From: Nocardia amamiensis NBRC 102102 | GTDB lineage: Bacteria > Actinomycetota > Actinomycetes > Mycobacteriales > Mycobacteriaceae | DNA length: 64,000 nucleotides | NCBI RefSeq assembly: GCF_001612745.1 | Contig: NZ_BDBA01000025.1 | Coordinates: 1 to 64,000, forward strand | Direction: 5' to 3' | Shown: piece by piece, positions 38,452 through 47,840 of the stretch | How positions within the stretch are numbered: position 1 is the stretch's first letter | Layout: each line of letters starts with the position of its first letter | Notes under the pieces: model-generated | Database searches by the model: none | What the model saw: only the letters and a program-made list of their open reading frames with translations | Told to the model about the DNA's origin: nothing | Made by a program: the position numbers and the translations under genes

Positions 38452-40593
38452 CTATCCCTTCACGTTCTCGAGCGTGCGCTGCGCGGCGGCAACGACGGCT
38501 TCCGGAGTGATACCGAATTCGCGGAACAGGGTCTTGTAGTCGGCGGAAGCGCCGAAGTGCTCGATCGACACGATCTCGCCCGCGTCACCGGCGAACCGGT
38601 GCCACGGCATCGCGATACCGGCCTCGACGACGACGCGTGCGGTGATCGCGGGCGGAAGCACCTCGTCCCGGTACGCCTTGTCCTGCGCGTCGAACCACTC
38701 CACACACGGCATCGACACCACGCGGGTGGCGATGCCCTGCTCCTCCAGCGTAGTGCGGGCGGCGACGGCGAGCTGCAGCTCCGAACCGGTGGCGATCAGG
38801 ATCACCTGCGGGGTGCCGGTGGACGCCTCGGCCAGGACGTAACCGCCCTTGGACACGCCCTCGTAGCTGGTGCCTTCCAGGATCGGCAGGTCCTGGCGGG
38901 TCAGCGCCAGCCCGGACGGGCCGTCCTGGTGCGGCGGCTCCGACACCGAGAAGTGCGAGGTGTGCTCGCTGCTGTCGCGCTCCAGGATGGTGCGCCAGGC
39001 ATAGGTGGTCTCGTTGGCGTCGCCGGGACGGACGACGTTCAGGCCGGGGATGGCGCGCAGCGCGGCCAGGTGCTCGATCGGCTGATGCGTCGGGCCGTCC
39101 TCACCAAGGCCGATGGAGTCGTGCGTCCACACGTAGATCGAGGGCACCCGCATCAGCGCGGCCAAGCGGACGGCAGGGCGCATGTAGTCGCTGAAGACCA
39201 GGAAGGTGCCGCCGTACGGGCGGGTGGGGCCGTGCAGCGCGATGCCGTTGAGGATCGCGGCCATCGCGTGCTCGCGGACACCGAAGTGCAGGGTGCGGCC
39301 GTACGGGTTGGCCTTCCACATGCCGGTGGAGATCGACTCCGGCCCGAAGCTGGGCTGGTCGGGCATGGTGGTGTTGTTGGACTCGGCCAGGTCGGCCGAA
39401 CCGCCCCACAGCTCCGGCAGCAACGGGGCCAGCGCGGCGAGCACCTTGCCGGAGGCCTTGCGGGTGGCCATGCCCTTCGGATCCGGTTCGTAGGTGGGCA
39501 GATTCGCGGCCCAGTTCTCCGGCAGCCGCCGGGCGGCGAGGCGGTCGAACAGCGCCTTGTTCTCCGGGTTGGCCGCGGCCCACGCGTCGAACGACTTCTG
39601 CCACTCCGCGTGCGCCTGCCTGCCGCGGTCGACGACCTTGCGGGTGTGCGCGATCACCGCCGGGTCCACCTCGAAGCTCTGCTCGGGGTCGAAGCCGAGC
39701 ACCTTCTTGGTCGCGGCGACCTCGTCGGCGCCCAGCGCGGCACCGTGCGCGGAGCCGGTGTTCATCTTGCTGGGCGCCGGGTAGCCGATGATGGTGCGCA
39801 GCACGATGATCGAGGGCTTGTCGGTCTCGGCCTTGGCGGCGGCCAGCGCGGTCTCGATGGCGACCACGTCCTCGCCGCCCTCGACCACCTGCACGTGCCA
39901 GCCGTAGGCCGCGTAGCGCTCGGCGACGTCCTCGGTGAAGGCGATGGTGGTGTCGTCCTCGATGGAGATCTTGTTGTCGTCGTAGATCACGACCAGGTTG
40001 CCCAGCTGCTGGGTGCCCGCGAGCGACGACGCCTCGGAGGTGACGCCCTCCTCCAGGTCACCGTCGGAGGCGACCACGTAGATGAAGTGGTCGAACGGGC
40101 TCGTGCCCGGCGCGGCGTCCGGGTCGAACAGACCGCGCTCGCGCCGCGCCGCCATCGCCATGCCGACCGCCGACGCCAGGCCCTGGCCGAGCGGGCCGGT
40201 GGTGATCTCGACGCCGTCGGTGTGGCGGAACTCCGGGTGACCCGGGGTGAGCGAGCCCCACTTGCGCAGGTTCTTCAGGTCGTCCAGTTCCAGGCCGTAG
40301 CCCGACAGATACAGCTGGATGTACTGGGTGAGGCTGGAGTGGCCGCACGACAGCACGAACCGGTCCCGGCCGACCCAGCTGGGATCGGTGGGGTCGATGT
40401 GCATGGTGCGCTGGTAGAGGGTGTACGCCAGTGGCGCCAGGCTCATCGCGGTACCGGGGTGACCGTTTCCGGTGTTCTGCACCGCGTCGGCGGCGAGGAC
40501 CCGAATGGTGTCGACAGCCTTGGTGTCCAGATCCGTCCAGTCGTCCGGGTGGTTCGGCTGAGTGAGGGCGCGGATGTCGTCTGTGATCGACAC
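38452..40593 (-). CDS. tkt: Transketolase
   Basis: Thiamine diphosphate enzyme of the non-oxidative pentose phosphate pathway, 713 residues. Features include [40 protein letters not shown], the cofactor motif [36 protein letters not shown] and [21 protein letters not shown] 40593 has AGGAG ten bases upstream. Longer readings enter the non-coding gap and look artefactual. First gene of the pentose phosphate operon. The promoter must lie in the 754-bp gap shared with ctaB. Confidence 0.96.
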   Translation of the reverse strand: MSITDDIRALTQPNHPDDWTDLDTKAVDTIRVLAADAVQNTGNGHPGTAMSLAPLAYTLYQRTMHIDPTDPSWVGRDRFVLSCGHSSLTQYIQLYLSGYGLELDDLKNLRKWGSLTPGHPEFRHTDGVEITTGPLGQGLASAVGMAMAARRERGLFDPDAAPGTSPFDHFIYVVASDGDLEEGVTSEASSLAGTQQLGNLVVIYDDNKISIEDDTTIAFTEDVAERYAAYGWHVQVVEGGEDVVAIETALAAAKAETDKPSIIVLRTIIGYPAPSKMNTGSAHGAALGADEVAATKKVLGFDPEQSFEVDPAVIAHTRKVVDRGRQAHAEWQKSFDAWAAANPENKALFDRLAARRLPENWAANLPTYEPDPKGMATRKASGKVLAALAPLLPELWGGSADLAESNNTTMPDQPSFGPESISTGMWKANPYGRTLHFGVREHAMAAILNGIALHGPTRPYGGTFLVFSDYMRPAVRLAALMRVPSIYVWTHDSIGLGEDGPTHQPIEHLAALRAIPGLNVVRPGDANETTYAWRTILERDSSEHTSHFSVSEPPHQDGPSGLALTRQDLPILEGTSYEGVSKGGYVLAEASTGTPQVILIATGSELQLAVAARTTLEEQGIATRVVSMPCVEWFDAQDKAYRDEVLPPAITARVVVEAGIAMPWHRFAGDAGEIVSIEHFGASADYKTLFREFGITPEAVVAAAQRTLENVKG

Positions 40594-41347
40594 GACCGAG
40601 GTTCTCCTGACATTGGTTCGTCGACGGCGGGTGGGTTCTGACGGCGGTGATCGCGCGGCAGCTACGGCGTGCATGCCGGGTTTATCCAACCACCCTAGAT
40701 GTGCACGGTGACCGGCACAGCAGTAACCCTGTGTTGTTTTGCCGTGGCGTTTTGCGGCGCCCGCGGCGCTGCGTGTTCGCGCCCACGTTGCGGCTCGTGC
40801 CGGAGACGGCCGAGGTTGGTGATCGCTTCGCCTCCTGGGCGGCGAGCCGGTCTGCGAACAGTGATCCACTGCCACGCGTCAACTGGCCTGGAGCGCGTTG
40901 ATCGAGCGGCTGAACGCCGGTCGGCTGGGGAACGATGCTCGTGGACGCGAATCGGCTGTGCCGTGCTCGGGTGCTGCGTGTTCGCGCTCACGTTGCGGCC
41001 TCATCGGAGCCGGCAGAACTCCGGACCCGCGTCGAACTGCGTTTCGTATCAGGACGTAAGCCACGTGAACAAAACTGGTCGGACACAGGCGTACGACCTG
41101 TCTCGAGGGCGGATGGTCGAACGCGCGGAACGGCCCGTCTGGTGGGTCACATTCCCATGCCGTTGCGCGGGGGCGAGGGGAAGGGCGGGGGCGGCGGGGG
41201 TCTACCATCCTTTGTAGTAGTAGTCGCGCCGCACCGGTCGGAGAGGGCGCCGGGGCGGACGAAGGTCCGGTACAGGCACATCCGTACCAGCGGGACGAGC
41301 GCTGCTGGTCCATGCCGGATGCGATGCACAGCGTGCGAGGAGAGACA
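40594..41347. promoter_or_regulatory. 754-bp divergent gap between tkt and ctaB
   Basis: No gene is supported. It holds promoters for tkt (minus) and ctaB (plus). An AT-richer patch at 41200-41223 contains CTAC-CATCCTTT-GTAG followed by TAGTAG, a possible -10 with an overlapping operator about 125 nt before ctaB. It also contains a 27-bp direct repeat. Short frames here are of shadow type. Confidence 0.5.
40768..40999. repeat. 27-bp direct repeat, 205 bp apart
   Basis: Copies at 40768-40794 and 40973-40999 share GCTGCGTGTTCGCGC, then C or T, then CACGTTGCGGC: 26 of 27 bases identical. They lie within the tkt-ctaB gap. Confidence 0.6.
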
Positions 41348-42337
41348 GTGCGGATTGGGCGACAGCCGGGTGGCGATGGTGCGCACGGCTCCTCCGCGAC
41401 GGCGCTGGCCGACCGGTTCACGGGTCCGGGCCTACCGTCCCGGCTGCTGCGGCGGGTGCTGGCCTACGTCGCGCTGACCAAGCCGAGGGTGATCGAGCTG
41501 CTGCTCGTCGCCACCATCCCGACCATGCTGCTCGCCGACCGCGGCACCATCGACATCCGCCTGATCCTGGCCACGCTGTTCGGCGGCTGGATGGGCGCGG
41601 CGAGCGCGAACACGCTCAACTGCGTCGCCGACGCCGACATCGACAAGGTGATGAAACGTACCGCCAAGCGGCCGCTGGCCCGGGAGGCGGTGCCGACGTC
41701 GAACGCCTTCGTCTTCGGCGTCGTCCTCGGCGTCGGCTCGTTCGCCTGGCTGTGGTGGCAGGCGAACCTGCTCAGCGGCCTGCTCGTCGTCGCGACGATC
41801 CTGTTCTACGTCTTCGTCTACACGCTGGGCCTCAAGCGCCGCACCTCGCAGAACGTGGTGTGGGGTGGCGCGGCCGGATGCATGCCCGCGCTGGTCGGCT
41901 GGTCGGCGGTGACCGGCGGCATCGGCTGGCCCGCCATCGCGCTGTTCGGCGTCATATTCTTCTGGACGCCGCCGCACACCTGGGCGCTGGCCATGCGCTA
42001 CAAGGAGGACTACCGCGCGGCGGGAGTGCCGATGCTGCCGGTTGTGGCCACCGAGCAGACCGTCACCCGGCAGATCGTCATCTACACCTGGCTGACCGTG
42101 CTCACCACGCTGGCCCTCGTGCCGGCGACCGGTGTCATCTACGCGGCCGTCGCGCTGGTGGCCGGAGCGTGGTTCCTGCTCATGGCCCACCAGCTGTACG
42201 CGGGTGTGCGGCGCGGCGAATCGGTGAAGCCGCTGCGGCTGTTCCTGCAGTCGAACAACTACCTGGCCGTGGTGTTCTGCGGACTTGCGGTGGACTCGGT
42301 GCTCGGCTGGGACACCATCGGCAGCTTCTTCAGCTGA
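41348..42337 (+). CDS. ctaB: Protoheme IX farnesyltransferase (heme O synthase)
   Basis: Adds the farnesyl chain to heme B for cytochrome aa3 oxidase. The 329-residue membrane protein has about nine helices. It has the prenyltransferase motif [20 protein letters not shown] and the second acidic loop [17 protein letters not shown] 41348 is preferred because GAGGAGAG lies 5-12 bases upstream; an ATG at 41312 lacks a ribosome site. ctaA, which acts next, is on the minus strand at 54-55 kb. Its stop overlaps the stop of the broken monooxygenase gene by eight bases. Confidence 0.95.
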   Translation: MRIGRQPGGDGAHGSSATALADRFTGPGLPSRLLRRVLAYVALTKPRVIELLLVATIPTMLLADRGTIDIRLILATLFGGWMGAASANTLNCVADADIDKVMKRTAKRPLAREAVPTSNAFVFGVVLGVGSFAWLWWQANLLSGLLVVATILFYVFVYTLGLKRRTSQNVVWGGAAGCMPALVGWSAVTGGIGWPAIALFGVIFFWTPPHTWALAMRYKEDYRAAGVPMLPVVATEQTVTRQIVIYTWLTVLTTLALVPATGVIYAAVALVAGAWFLLMAHQLYAGVRRGESVKPLRLFLQSNNYLAVVFCGLAVDSVLGWDTIGSFFS

Positions 42338-43110
42338 TCGCGCCCACGTAGCCGTCCGGGCGCACGAGGACCCGGGAGCCCTCGGTCGCTGCATAGGCGG
42401 CGTGCGCGTGCCCATCGATGTCGACTACGTACGGCCCTGCGACCACGGTTCCGGGCCGGACCACCGCATACGCGGGCACGCCCGGCTCGGTATCGGCGGG
42501 AACGCCGAACGACAGCAGCGTCGCGTGTGGTCCGCGGAACAGGTCGAACAGCCGCACCGGTCGTCCCGCGTCATCCTTCAGCGGCGCGTCCGGCGCGCGA
42601 TCACCGACGGCCAGTGCCGTGCGGACGGCGGGATCGCGGTAGCTGATGTCCAACTGCTGGGTCTCCGGTCCGCGGTCCATCGCGTCCTCGGCGCCGTCGA
42701 CCAGCTTGTCCAGCAACTCCGAACTCAGCCCGAGAACCCAGGCGGCCACCATCCGGCGCTCGGCCGCATAGCTGTCCAAGAGCGTGTCGTTACCGTCGAG
42801 CGCGGCGGCCAGTTTCCAGCCCAGGTTGTACGCATCCTGGATACCGGTGTTCATGCCCTGCCCGCCGGTGGGTGGGTGCACGTGCGCGGCGTCACCGGCC
42901 AGGAAGACCCGTCCGTCGCGGAACCGTTGCGCCAGGCGGACATTCGGCCGCCACACCGTCGCCCAGGTGAGGTCGCTGAGGATGATGTCGTCGTGTCCGC
43001 AATAGCGGTCCACGTACTCCTGCAGCACAGCGTTATTCACCGACAACCAGGCCGGTCTGTTGCGTACGTGCCAGCGATCGAGGCGGTCCAATTCCTCAGC
43101 CCTGCATGGG
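42330..43110 (-). pseudogene. C-terminal remnant of a FAD-dependent aromatic monooxygenase
   Basis: About 255 residues match the second half of PheA/TfdB-type flavin hydroxylases: WATVWRPNVRLAQRF, the second FAD motif GRVFLAGDAAHVHPPTGGQG, MNTGIQDAYNLGWKLAAAL, and the thioredoxin-like C-terminal domain ([21 protein letters not shown]). The N-terminal dinucleotide fold GxGxxG and substrate domain are absent, and sequence upstream of about 43110 shows no relation to them. It is therefore a 5'-truncated gene, not expected to bind FAD fully. Overlaps the end of ctaB tail to tail. Confidence 0.75.
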
Positions 43111-43488
43111 ATCGCGGAATGATTGCCGGAGGCCACCGAGCGGAAGCTGTTGGGATAGCCCGAATGCTCGACGCTGGAGCGCCCGCATCAGGTTTACCTC
43201 GAGACCGAGGGAGAACTGGAATAGCCGAACGATTGCAGCCGGGTTATGCTGCGGGCTGACCGGCCCACCCGGAAACCGGGGTCTTCCATTGTGATCCGAT
43301 CGAGAGCACCATGGGAAACAGCCCGGTTTGTTCATCAGGGGACGTGCCGGAGGGCCGGATCCCTGTTCAGGGCAGCACAATTGGATCCCTATTCGCCACG
43401 CCCCACGCGTGCTGCCGATTCGATGCCGGCGGCCGGGCGCTTATGTTCGGGGCCGCGGTGAATCGACTCGTGATTGCAGGTAACCATC
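43111..43488. other. Non-coding stretch upstream of the secreted protein gene
   Basis: 378 bp between the truncated monooxygenase and the secreted protein. I find no remnant of the missing FAD-binding domain and no clear gene. The 3' end must hold the promoter for the gene at 43489. Confidence 0.4.
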
Positions 43489-44013
43489 ATGATCATTGCG
43501 AAAATCGCCGCAACAGCACTTCTTTCCGCCGCCGCACTGGGCGTCACGGCTGCGACCGGCCATGGCGAGGCGGGCGTGGCCGGTGCGGAAATCAGCGGTG
43601 TCGACCAGGGTGTCGCGTACACGGCCGCGGTGGCATCCGACCGGTCCAGTGCGACCGTCACCCTTGCCTCGGGCTCGTTCGTTCTGACACCCACCGGGGT
43701 ATCCGTGGCGGCGCCGGACGGTTCGGTAATCGGCCAGGTGCCGACGACGGTGCGCAGCGTCTCGGGCCAGGAGGTGCGGGTGGCGCCCGACATCGATGCC
43801 ACCGCGACGACCTTGACCCTGACTCCCGTCGGCACGGCGACACCGGAGCCGGATGCGCCGCAGTTCATCGGTGACGCCGGCACCACGGTCGCCGGCGTGT
43901 TGATCGGTTGCGCCGTGGGTGCGCTGATCGGCCTCATTTTCCTGATCGTCGGGGCGCTTCCCGGCTGTGTCATCGGCGGGATCATCGGAGGTATCGCCGG
44001 CGCCAACCAGTGA
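43489..44013 (+). CDS. Secreted protein with C-terminal glycine-zipper-like hydrophobic segment
   Basis: 174 residues with a Sec signal peptide (MIIAKIAATALLSAAALGVTAA, cleavage near residue 22-26). A beta-rich middle is strong in Val/Thr/Ser (YTAAVASDRSSATVTLASG, VLTPTGVSVAAPDG). A C-terminal 45-residue stretch rich in Gly/Ile alternates (GVLIGCAVGALIGLIFLIV, GCVIGGIIGGIAGA). The C-terminus could insert in a membrane or self-associate. Comparable proteins are frequent in Nocardia and function is unknown. The ATG at 43489 is picked because it begins the signal peptide. Confidence 0.7.
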   Translation: MIIAKIAATALLSAAALGVTAATGHGEAGVAGAEISGVDQGVAYTAAVASDRSSATVTLASGSFVLTPTGVSVAAPDGSVIGQVPTTVRSVSGQEVRVAPDIDATATTLTLTPVGTATPEPDAPQFIGDAGTTVAGVLIGCAVGALIGLIFLIVGALPGCVIGGIIGGIAGANQ

Positions 44014-44271
44014 TGCGACAGCTCACCCGACAATGCTCCGGTCGGCGCGGACGATTCTCCGCGCCGACCGATCCGTGCCCGGGGCTCTGTCCGGGATGTC
44101 ACCACGTCATCGCGACGTCTCCGGCCTCTACGGCCTCATCCGCACCGCGCAGTATGGCTCCACATACGAGACTGTTCGGTTGCGGCGACTCGGAGAATCA
44201 TCGCCTGGGCGCTTCTTTGCCGTGGAAGAACCCTTACGGTGGGCCACCCGTCGAGTCGCCCCTGCTCGAGT

Positions 44272-45237
44272 TCACGGAAGAAGGACGATGGAGCCGGTGG
44301 TCTTGCGGCCTTCCAGGTCGCGGTGGGCCTGCTCGGCATCGGCGAGCGGGTAGGTCGCGCCGATCCGGATGTTCAATGTGCCGTTGGCGATGGCGTCGAG
44401 GACATCGCCTGCGCGCCAGGCGAGTTCGGCGCGGTCGCGGGTGTAGTGCACGAGGCTGGGACGGGTGACGAACAGCGAACCGGACGTGCTGAGGCGCAGC
44501 AGGTCGAACGGCGGCACCGGCCCGCTCGCGCCGCCGAACAGGGCGAGCATGCCGCGCACACGCAACGACGCCAGGCTGGATTCGAAGGTGGCCGCGCCGA
44601 CGCCGTCGTAGACCGCGGCCACGCCGACCCCGTCGGTGAGTTTGCGCACCTGGCCCGCGAGCTCGTCGCCGTAGCGCAGCACCTCGGCCGCGCCCGCCGC
44701 GCGGGACAGGGTCTCCTTGTCGTCGGAGGACACGGTTGTGATCACGCGCACGCCGCGCGCCGTGAGCAGCTGGGTCAGGATCAGCCCGACACCGCCCGCG
44801 CCCGCGTGCACCAGCACGGTCTCCCCGGGCTCCGGCTTGTAGATGGATTCGATGAGGTAGTGCGCGGTCATGCCCTGCAACAGCGCCGACGCGGCCACCG
44901 GCGGATCGACTCGCTCCGGTACCGCGACGGCGACGGCGGCGTTCACCGCGACCTTCGCTGCGTAGCTGCCCGGCGCGGCTGCCCAGGCGACCCGGTCGCC
45001 GACCGAGAACTCGGTGACATTCGCGCCGACCTCAGCGACGACGCCGGTGCCCTCCGAGCCCGGGATATAGGGGACGTCCTGTGGGTAGCGCCCGGTGCGA
45101 ACGTAGGTGTCGATGAAGTTGACACCGATCGCCTGCGTGTCGACCAGCAACTGGTCCGGTCCGATCTGCGGATCGGGCACTTCCACGTACTTCAGGACCT
45201 CGGGACCGCCGTGCTCGGAAACCTGAATGGCGCGCAT
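44272..45237 (-). CDS. qor: NADPH:quinone reductase-like zinc-independent oxidoreductase
   Basis: 321 residues of the QOR branch of medium-chain dehydrogenases. It begins MRAIQVSEHGGPEVLKYVEV and has the coenzyme site VLVHAGAGGVGLILTQLL, QGMTAHYLI and VYDGVGAATFESSLA. No zinc-binding cysteines are present. Corresponds to Rv1454c next to ctaB in M. tuberculosis. The ATG at 45237 is chosen; the longer reading upstream runs through the divergent gene at 45299. The 61-bp divergent spacer should contain both promoters. Confidence 0.9.
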   Translation of the reverse strand: MRAIQVSEHGGPEVLKYVEVPDPQIGPDQLLVDTQAIGVNFIDTYVRTGRYPQDVPYIPGSEGTGVVAEVGANVTEFSVGDRVAWAAAPGSYAAKVAVNAAVAVAVPERVDPPVAASALLQGMTAHYLIESIYKPEPGETVLVHAGAGGVGLILTQLLTARGVRVITTVSSDDKETLSRAAGAAEVLRYGDELAGQVRKLTDGVGVAAVYDGVGAATFESSLASLRVRGMLALFGGASGPVPPFDLLRLSTSGSLFVTRPSLVHYTRDRAELAWRAGDVLDAIANGTLNIRIGATYPLADAEQAHRDLEGRKTTGSIVLLP

Positions 45238-45285
45238 GAGATCCAGTTGTACACCCGAGGGGCTGGACCGCATCCTACCGGTCGG

Positions 45286-45291
45286 TAAACT
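45286..45291 (+). promoter_or_regulatory. -10 box (TAAACT) of a leaderless gene
   Basis: TAAACT ends 7 nt before the ATG at 45299. Confidence 0.5.
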
Positions 45292-45298
45292 GCCTGCC

Positions 45299-45649
45299 AT
45301 GAGTGCTGAAACCGCCACGCCCCCGACGAAGCTGTCGGGCGCCCTCGTGGAGTCCGTCAAGGGATTCGTCGCCGACCACGGCGGCTCCGCCACGGCCGTG
45401 CTCCAGCCGATCGGGCGCACCGGCGTCCGGCTCACCCTGGTCGGCGCCGATGGCGTCTTGGGCGACCGCGTCGTCCCCGACCTGGAGACCGCCAAGGATC
45501 TGGTCGCCACCATCGACGGGCTCTCCGAGACCGACGAGTGGGATCGCGAGCTCACCTCGGTCGTCACCCCCCGCAAGGGCCATTGGGCCAAGATGGCGGG
45601 CTGGGTCGCCAAGCAGACCCGTTTCCCCAAGGCGCGCAACGAGAAGTGA
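45299..45649 (+). CDS. Conserved small protein of unknown function
   Basis: 116-residue soluble protein with an even mix of charged residues, no signal and no membrane segment. A strand-rich centre (ATAVLQPIGRTGVRLTLVGA) is followed by DLETAKDLVATIDGL and a basic tail (KMAGWVAKQTRFPKARNEK). I do not recognise a domain. It starts the pair with the secreted dehydratase-like gene three bases downstream, so the two are probably co-transcribed from a leaderless promoter. Confidence 0.65.
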   Translation: MSAETATPPTKLSGALVESVKGFVADHGGSATAVLQPIGRTGVRLTLVGADGVLGDRVVPDLETAKDLVATIDGLSETDEWDRELTSVVTPRKGHWAKMAGWVAKQTRFPKARNEK

Positions 45650-45652
45650 TCG

Positions 45653-46447
45653 GTGCGTAGCCCGATGACGCGGCTGTCCAGCCGCATCGGCGCGGTGCTG
45701 GTCGCCGGGTGCACCGCCCTTGTCGCAGTGGCGATTCCGGCGGCGGCGCAGAACACGCCGAATGCCTTGCGCGCCTGCACGCCGGGTGACTACCCGCCGT
45801 ACTCGGTCGCCGACGGCGGCTACCGCGGCGTGGACGTGGACCTCGCCCGCGGATTCGCCACCACGCTCGGCCGTCCGATCGAGTTCGTCCCCGTGACGTG
45901 GGCCACCCTGAAAACGGATTTCGCCGAGCGAAACTGCGATATCGCCGTCGGAGGCATCTCCGACCAGCCTTCCCGCCGCGCTTTCGCCGACTTCTCGATC
46001 ACTTACGGCACCGACGGCAAAGCCCCGATCACCCGCCGCTCGACCGGCGCGGCTTACTCGACCATCGAGGAGATCAACCGTCCCGGCGTCCGGGTCATCG
46101 CGAACCGCGGCGGAACCAACGAGGAATTCGCGAGCAAGAACTTCCCCGACGCGCAGCTCACCTTGTGGCCGGACAACCTGACGATCTTCGGCGAGATCGA
46201 ACAGGGCCGCGCCGACGTATTCGTCACCGACGCCGTCGAGGGCCGCTACCGCGTCCGCCAGCACCCGGATCTCCAGGTACTGCACCCCGAAGCGCCGTTC
46301 GACTCGTTCGGCAAGGTGCTGCTGGTGCGTAAGAACGACGCGGTCCTGGCCACCGCGCTCAATGCCTACTTGGCGACCCAGCTCGCGACCGGTGAAGTGG
46401 ACCGGTTGTTCGACCAGTGGATCGGGCCGAACGCGTCCGCCAGTTGA
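45653..46447 (+). CDS. Secreted solute-binding-fold protein, cyclohexadienyl dehydratase (PheC)-like
   Basis: 264-residue precursor with a signal peptide ending near AIPAAAQ. The mature part is a type-3 periplasmic binding fold: GDYPPYSVADGGYRGVDVDL, FVPVTWATLKTDF, CDIAVGGISDQPSRRAFADF and GRADVFVTDAVEGRYR. The combination of TPGDYPPYS, GGTNEEFA and TDAVE..RYR is closer to PheC-type cyclohexadienyl dehydratases than to amino-acid transporters, and no ABC genes are nearby. It could make phenylalanine or phenylpyruvate outside the membrane. GTG 45653 is used; ATG 45665 is possible. A VAGC at residues 17-20 might be a lipobox but precedes a longer hydrophobic run. Confidence 0.75.
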   Translation: MRSPMTRLSSRIGAVLVAGCTALVAVAIPAAAQNTPNALRACTPGDYPPYSVADGGYRGVDVDLARGFATTLGRPIEFVPVTWATLKTDFAERNCDIAVGGISDQPSRRAFADFSITYGTDGKAPITRRSTGAAYSTIEEINRPGVRVIANRGGTNEEFASKNFPDAQLTLWPDNLTIFGEIEQGRADVFVTDAVEGRYRVRQHPDLQVLHPEAPFDSFGKVLLVRKNDAVLATALNAYLATQLATGEVDRLFDQWIGPNASAS

Positions 46448-46459
46448 CCTCCCGCTGAG

Positions 46460-46477
46460 GTGGGGTTTGTGCCCCAC
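46460..46477. terminator. Hairpin between convergent genes
   Basis: GTGGGG (46460-46465) and CCCCAC (46472-46477) form a six-pair stem with a six-base loop, followed by AGCATTTCG. It lies 13 bp after the stop at 46447 and faces the flavoprotein stop at 46568. Confidence 0.5.
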
Positions 46478-46567
46478 AGCATTTCGAATCGATCAGCGGC
46501 CGGTCTTTCGTCACGCGGTTGATTCGCGGCGCTATCGCTGAACCAGCTGTGGGAGCGGATGCGGCGC

Positions 46568-47140
46568 TCAATCGGATGCCGGGCCGTGTACGGCTGTCCG
46601 ACGCGGATGCGCCAGAAACGCCTGCCAGGCCGTGTCCCACGGGAATCGGGGGATCAGTGACTCCCCGGTGCCCGGTTCGTGCGGCTCGCCGTCGCCCGTC
46701 AGCACGGTGACGCCCCACTCGGACAACTTGCGCATCCCATCCTGGATCGCGGGAAAGCTCATCTGAGCTCGATTGGAGAACGGCACCGCCACAATCGGCA
46801 GCCCTTTGCCCAGCCCTTCCACCAGCAGCCCGAGCGGCAGCGTATCGGAGATCCCAGCGGCCCACTTCGCGACCGAGTTGCCGGTGACCGGTGCGGCGAT
46901 GATGCCGTCCGGCGGCGGCAGGACATCCGGCGTCCCGGGCTCTTTGTACTCGCTGCGCACAGGGTGACCGGTCTGCGCCGCGAGCCCGTCGACGTCGATG
47001 AACCGGGTCCCGGACGGCGAGGCGATCACACAGACCTCCCAACCGTCCGCCTGTGCCAGCGCGACCAGCTTGCCGACGTCACGGGCGGCGGGGGAGCCGG
47101 TCACGAGGGCGTACAGCACGGGATTTCCGTTGGCGTCCAT
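46568..47140 (-). CDS. Flavoprotein-family (HFCD/CoaC-like) protein
   Basis: 190 residues resembling the phosphopantothenoylcysteine decarboxylase/flavoprotein fold: VLYALVTGSPAARDVGKLV at the start, WEVCVIASPSGTRF, DGIIAAPVTGNSVAKWAAGI with the conserved asparagine, and LPIVAVPFSNRAQMS. The strong TGSxAA and APxTxNxxAK motifs support FMN binding. It is too short and isolated to be CoaBC. A decarboxylase acting on a small molecule or peptide is possible. Single gene on the minus strand. Confidence 0.78.
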   Translation of the reverse strand: MDANGNPVLYALVTGSPAARDVGKLVALAQADGWEVCVIASPSGTRFIDVDGLAAQTGHPVRSEYKEPGTPDVLPPPDGIIAAPVTGNSVAKWAAGISDTLPLGLLVEGLGKGLPIVAVPFSNRAQMSFPAIQDGMRKLSEWGVTVLTGDGEPHEPGTGESLIPRFPWDTAWQAFLAHPRRTAVHGPASD

Positions 47141-47215
47141 GCGATTATCGTGTCACGCCAGGTATCCACTGCATGGGGCACCTGCGCTGCCACGTCTGCA
47201 GGCCAAAACGGGCGA

Positions 47216-47632
47216 TTACTGCTTGCGTACGACCAATTCCAGCGCGATATTGTCCGGATCGCGGAATTCCAGGATGTACATGGGACCGAGGTCTTTCACG
47301 CCCGCATGAGCGACGCCGAGTTCGTCGAGCAAGGCAGCCGCCGCATCGAGATCTGCTCGTGTGGCAAGGGAGAACGCGAGGTGGTCGAGCCCTACTCGAT
47401 CCTCGTCGAACTCGTCGCTGGCGACCGGGCGAAGCCCGAGCAGTGCATCACCCATCTGATAGATCACGCCGCCGAAGAGGAACCCGAATCGCTCACGTGT
47501 GGCTTCGTCCGCGTCCGCGGGACACTCCCAAGCGATCGGCCACCCGAAGACGGCGTCATAGAAGGCCCGCGATCTGTCGATGTCGGTCACTGTCAAGCGA
47601 GCATGGTCGAACGAACTGGTGGTGATCGGCAT
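47216..47632 (-). CDS. VOC-family (glyoxalase/bleomycin-resistance fold) protein
   Basis: 138-residue protein with two paired beta-alpha-beta-beta-beta modules. It starts FDHARLTVTDIDRSRAFYDAVFGW, a standard VOC beginning with a metal-ligand histidine, and has LDHLAFSLATRADLDAAAALL and a final YILEFRDPDNIALELVV with the metal-binding glutamate. It may bind, sequester or modify a small molecule. Located beside a kinase-like gene with resistance-type folds, but no direct link can be shown. Confidence 0.85.
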   Translation of the reverse strand: MPITTSSFDHARLTVTDIDRSRAFYDAVFGWPIAWECPADADEATRERFGFLFGGVIYQMGDALLGLRPVASDEFDEDRVGLDHLAFSLATRADLDAAAALLDELGVAHAGVKDLGPMYILEFRDPDNIALELVVRKQ

Positions 47633-47840
47633 GGTCTAGATACTGTCATGACTGCCGGTTCTGCCCAGCCGCGAAATCCCCGAGAGTCGGCTACAGGTGG
47701 TCGGCGGCCGCGCCTGGCCGATCCACAGCTGGGAGAGAGCGCGACAAGATTCGTGTACGACGAATCTGATCGACATGGGTCCGTCGATAACAGTGGACGT
47801 CGACGATCAGTGGTCGCGCACCACCGAGGCATCCCGCGCG

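Noticed and set aside
36104..40641. Two very long plus-strand frames (811 and 694 codons) opposite zwf, tal and tkt
   Set aside because: Each mirrors a well-supported enzyme gene and shows no domain; codon-position composition is that of a complementary strand.
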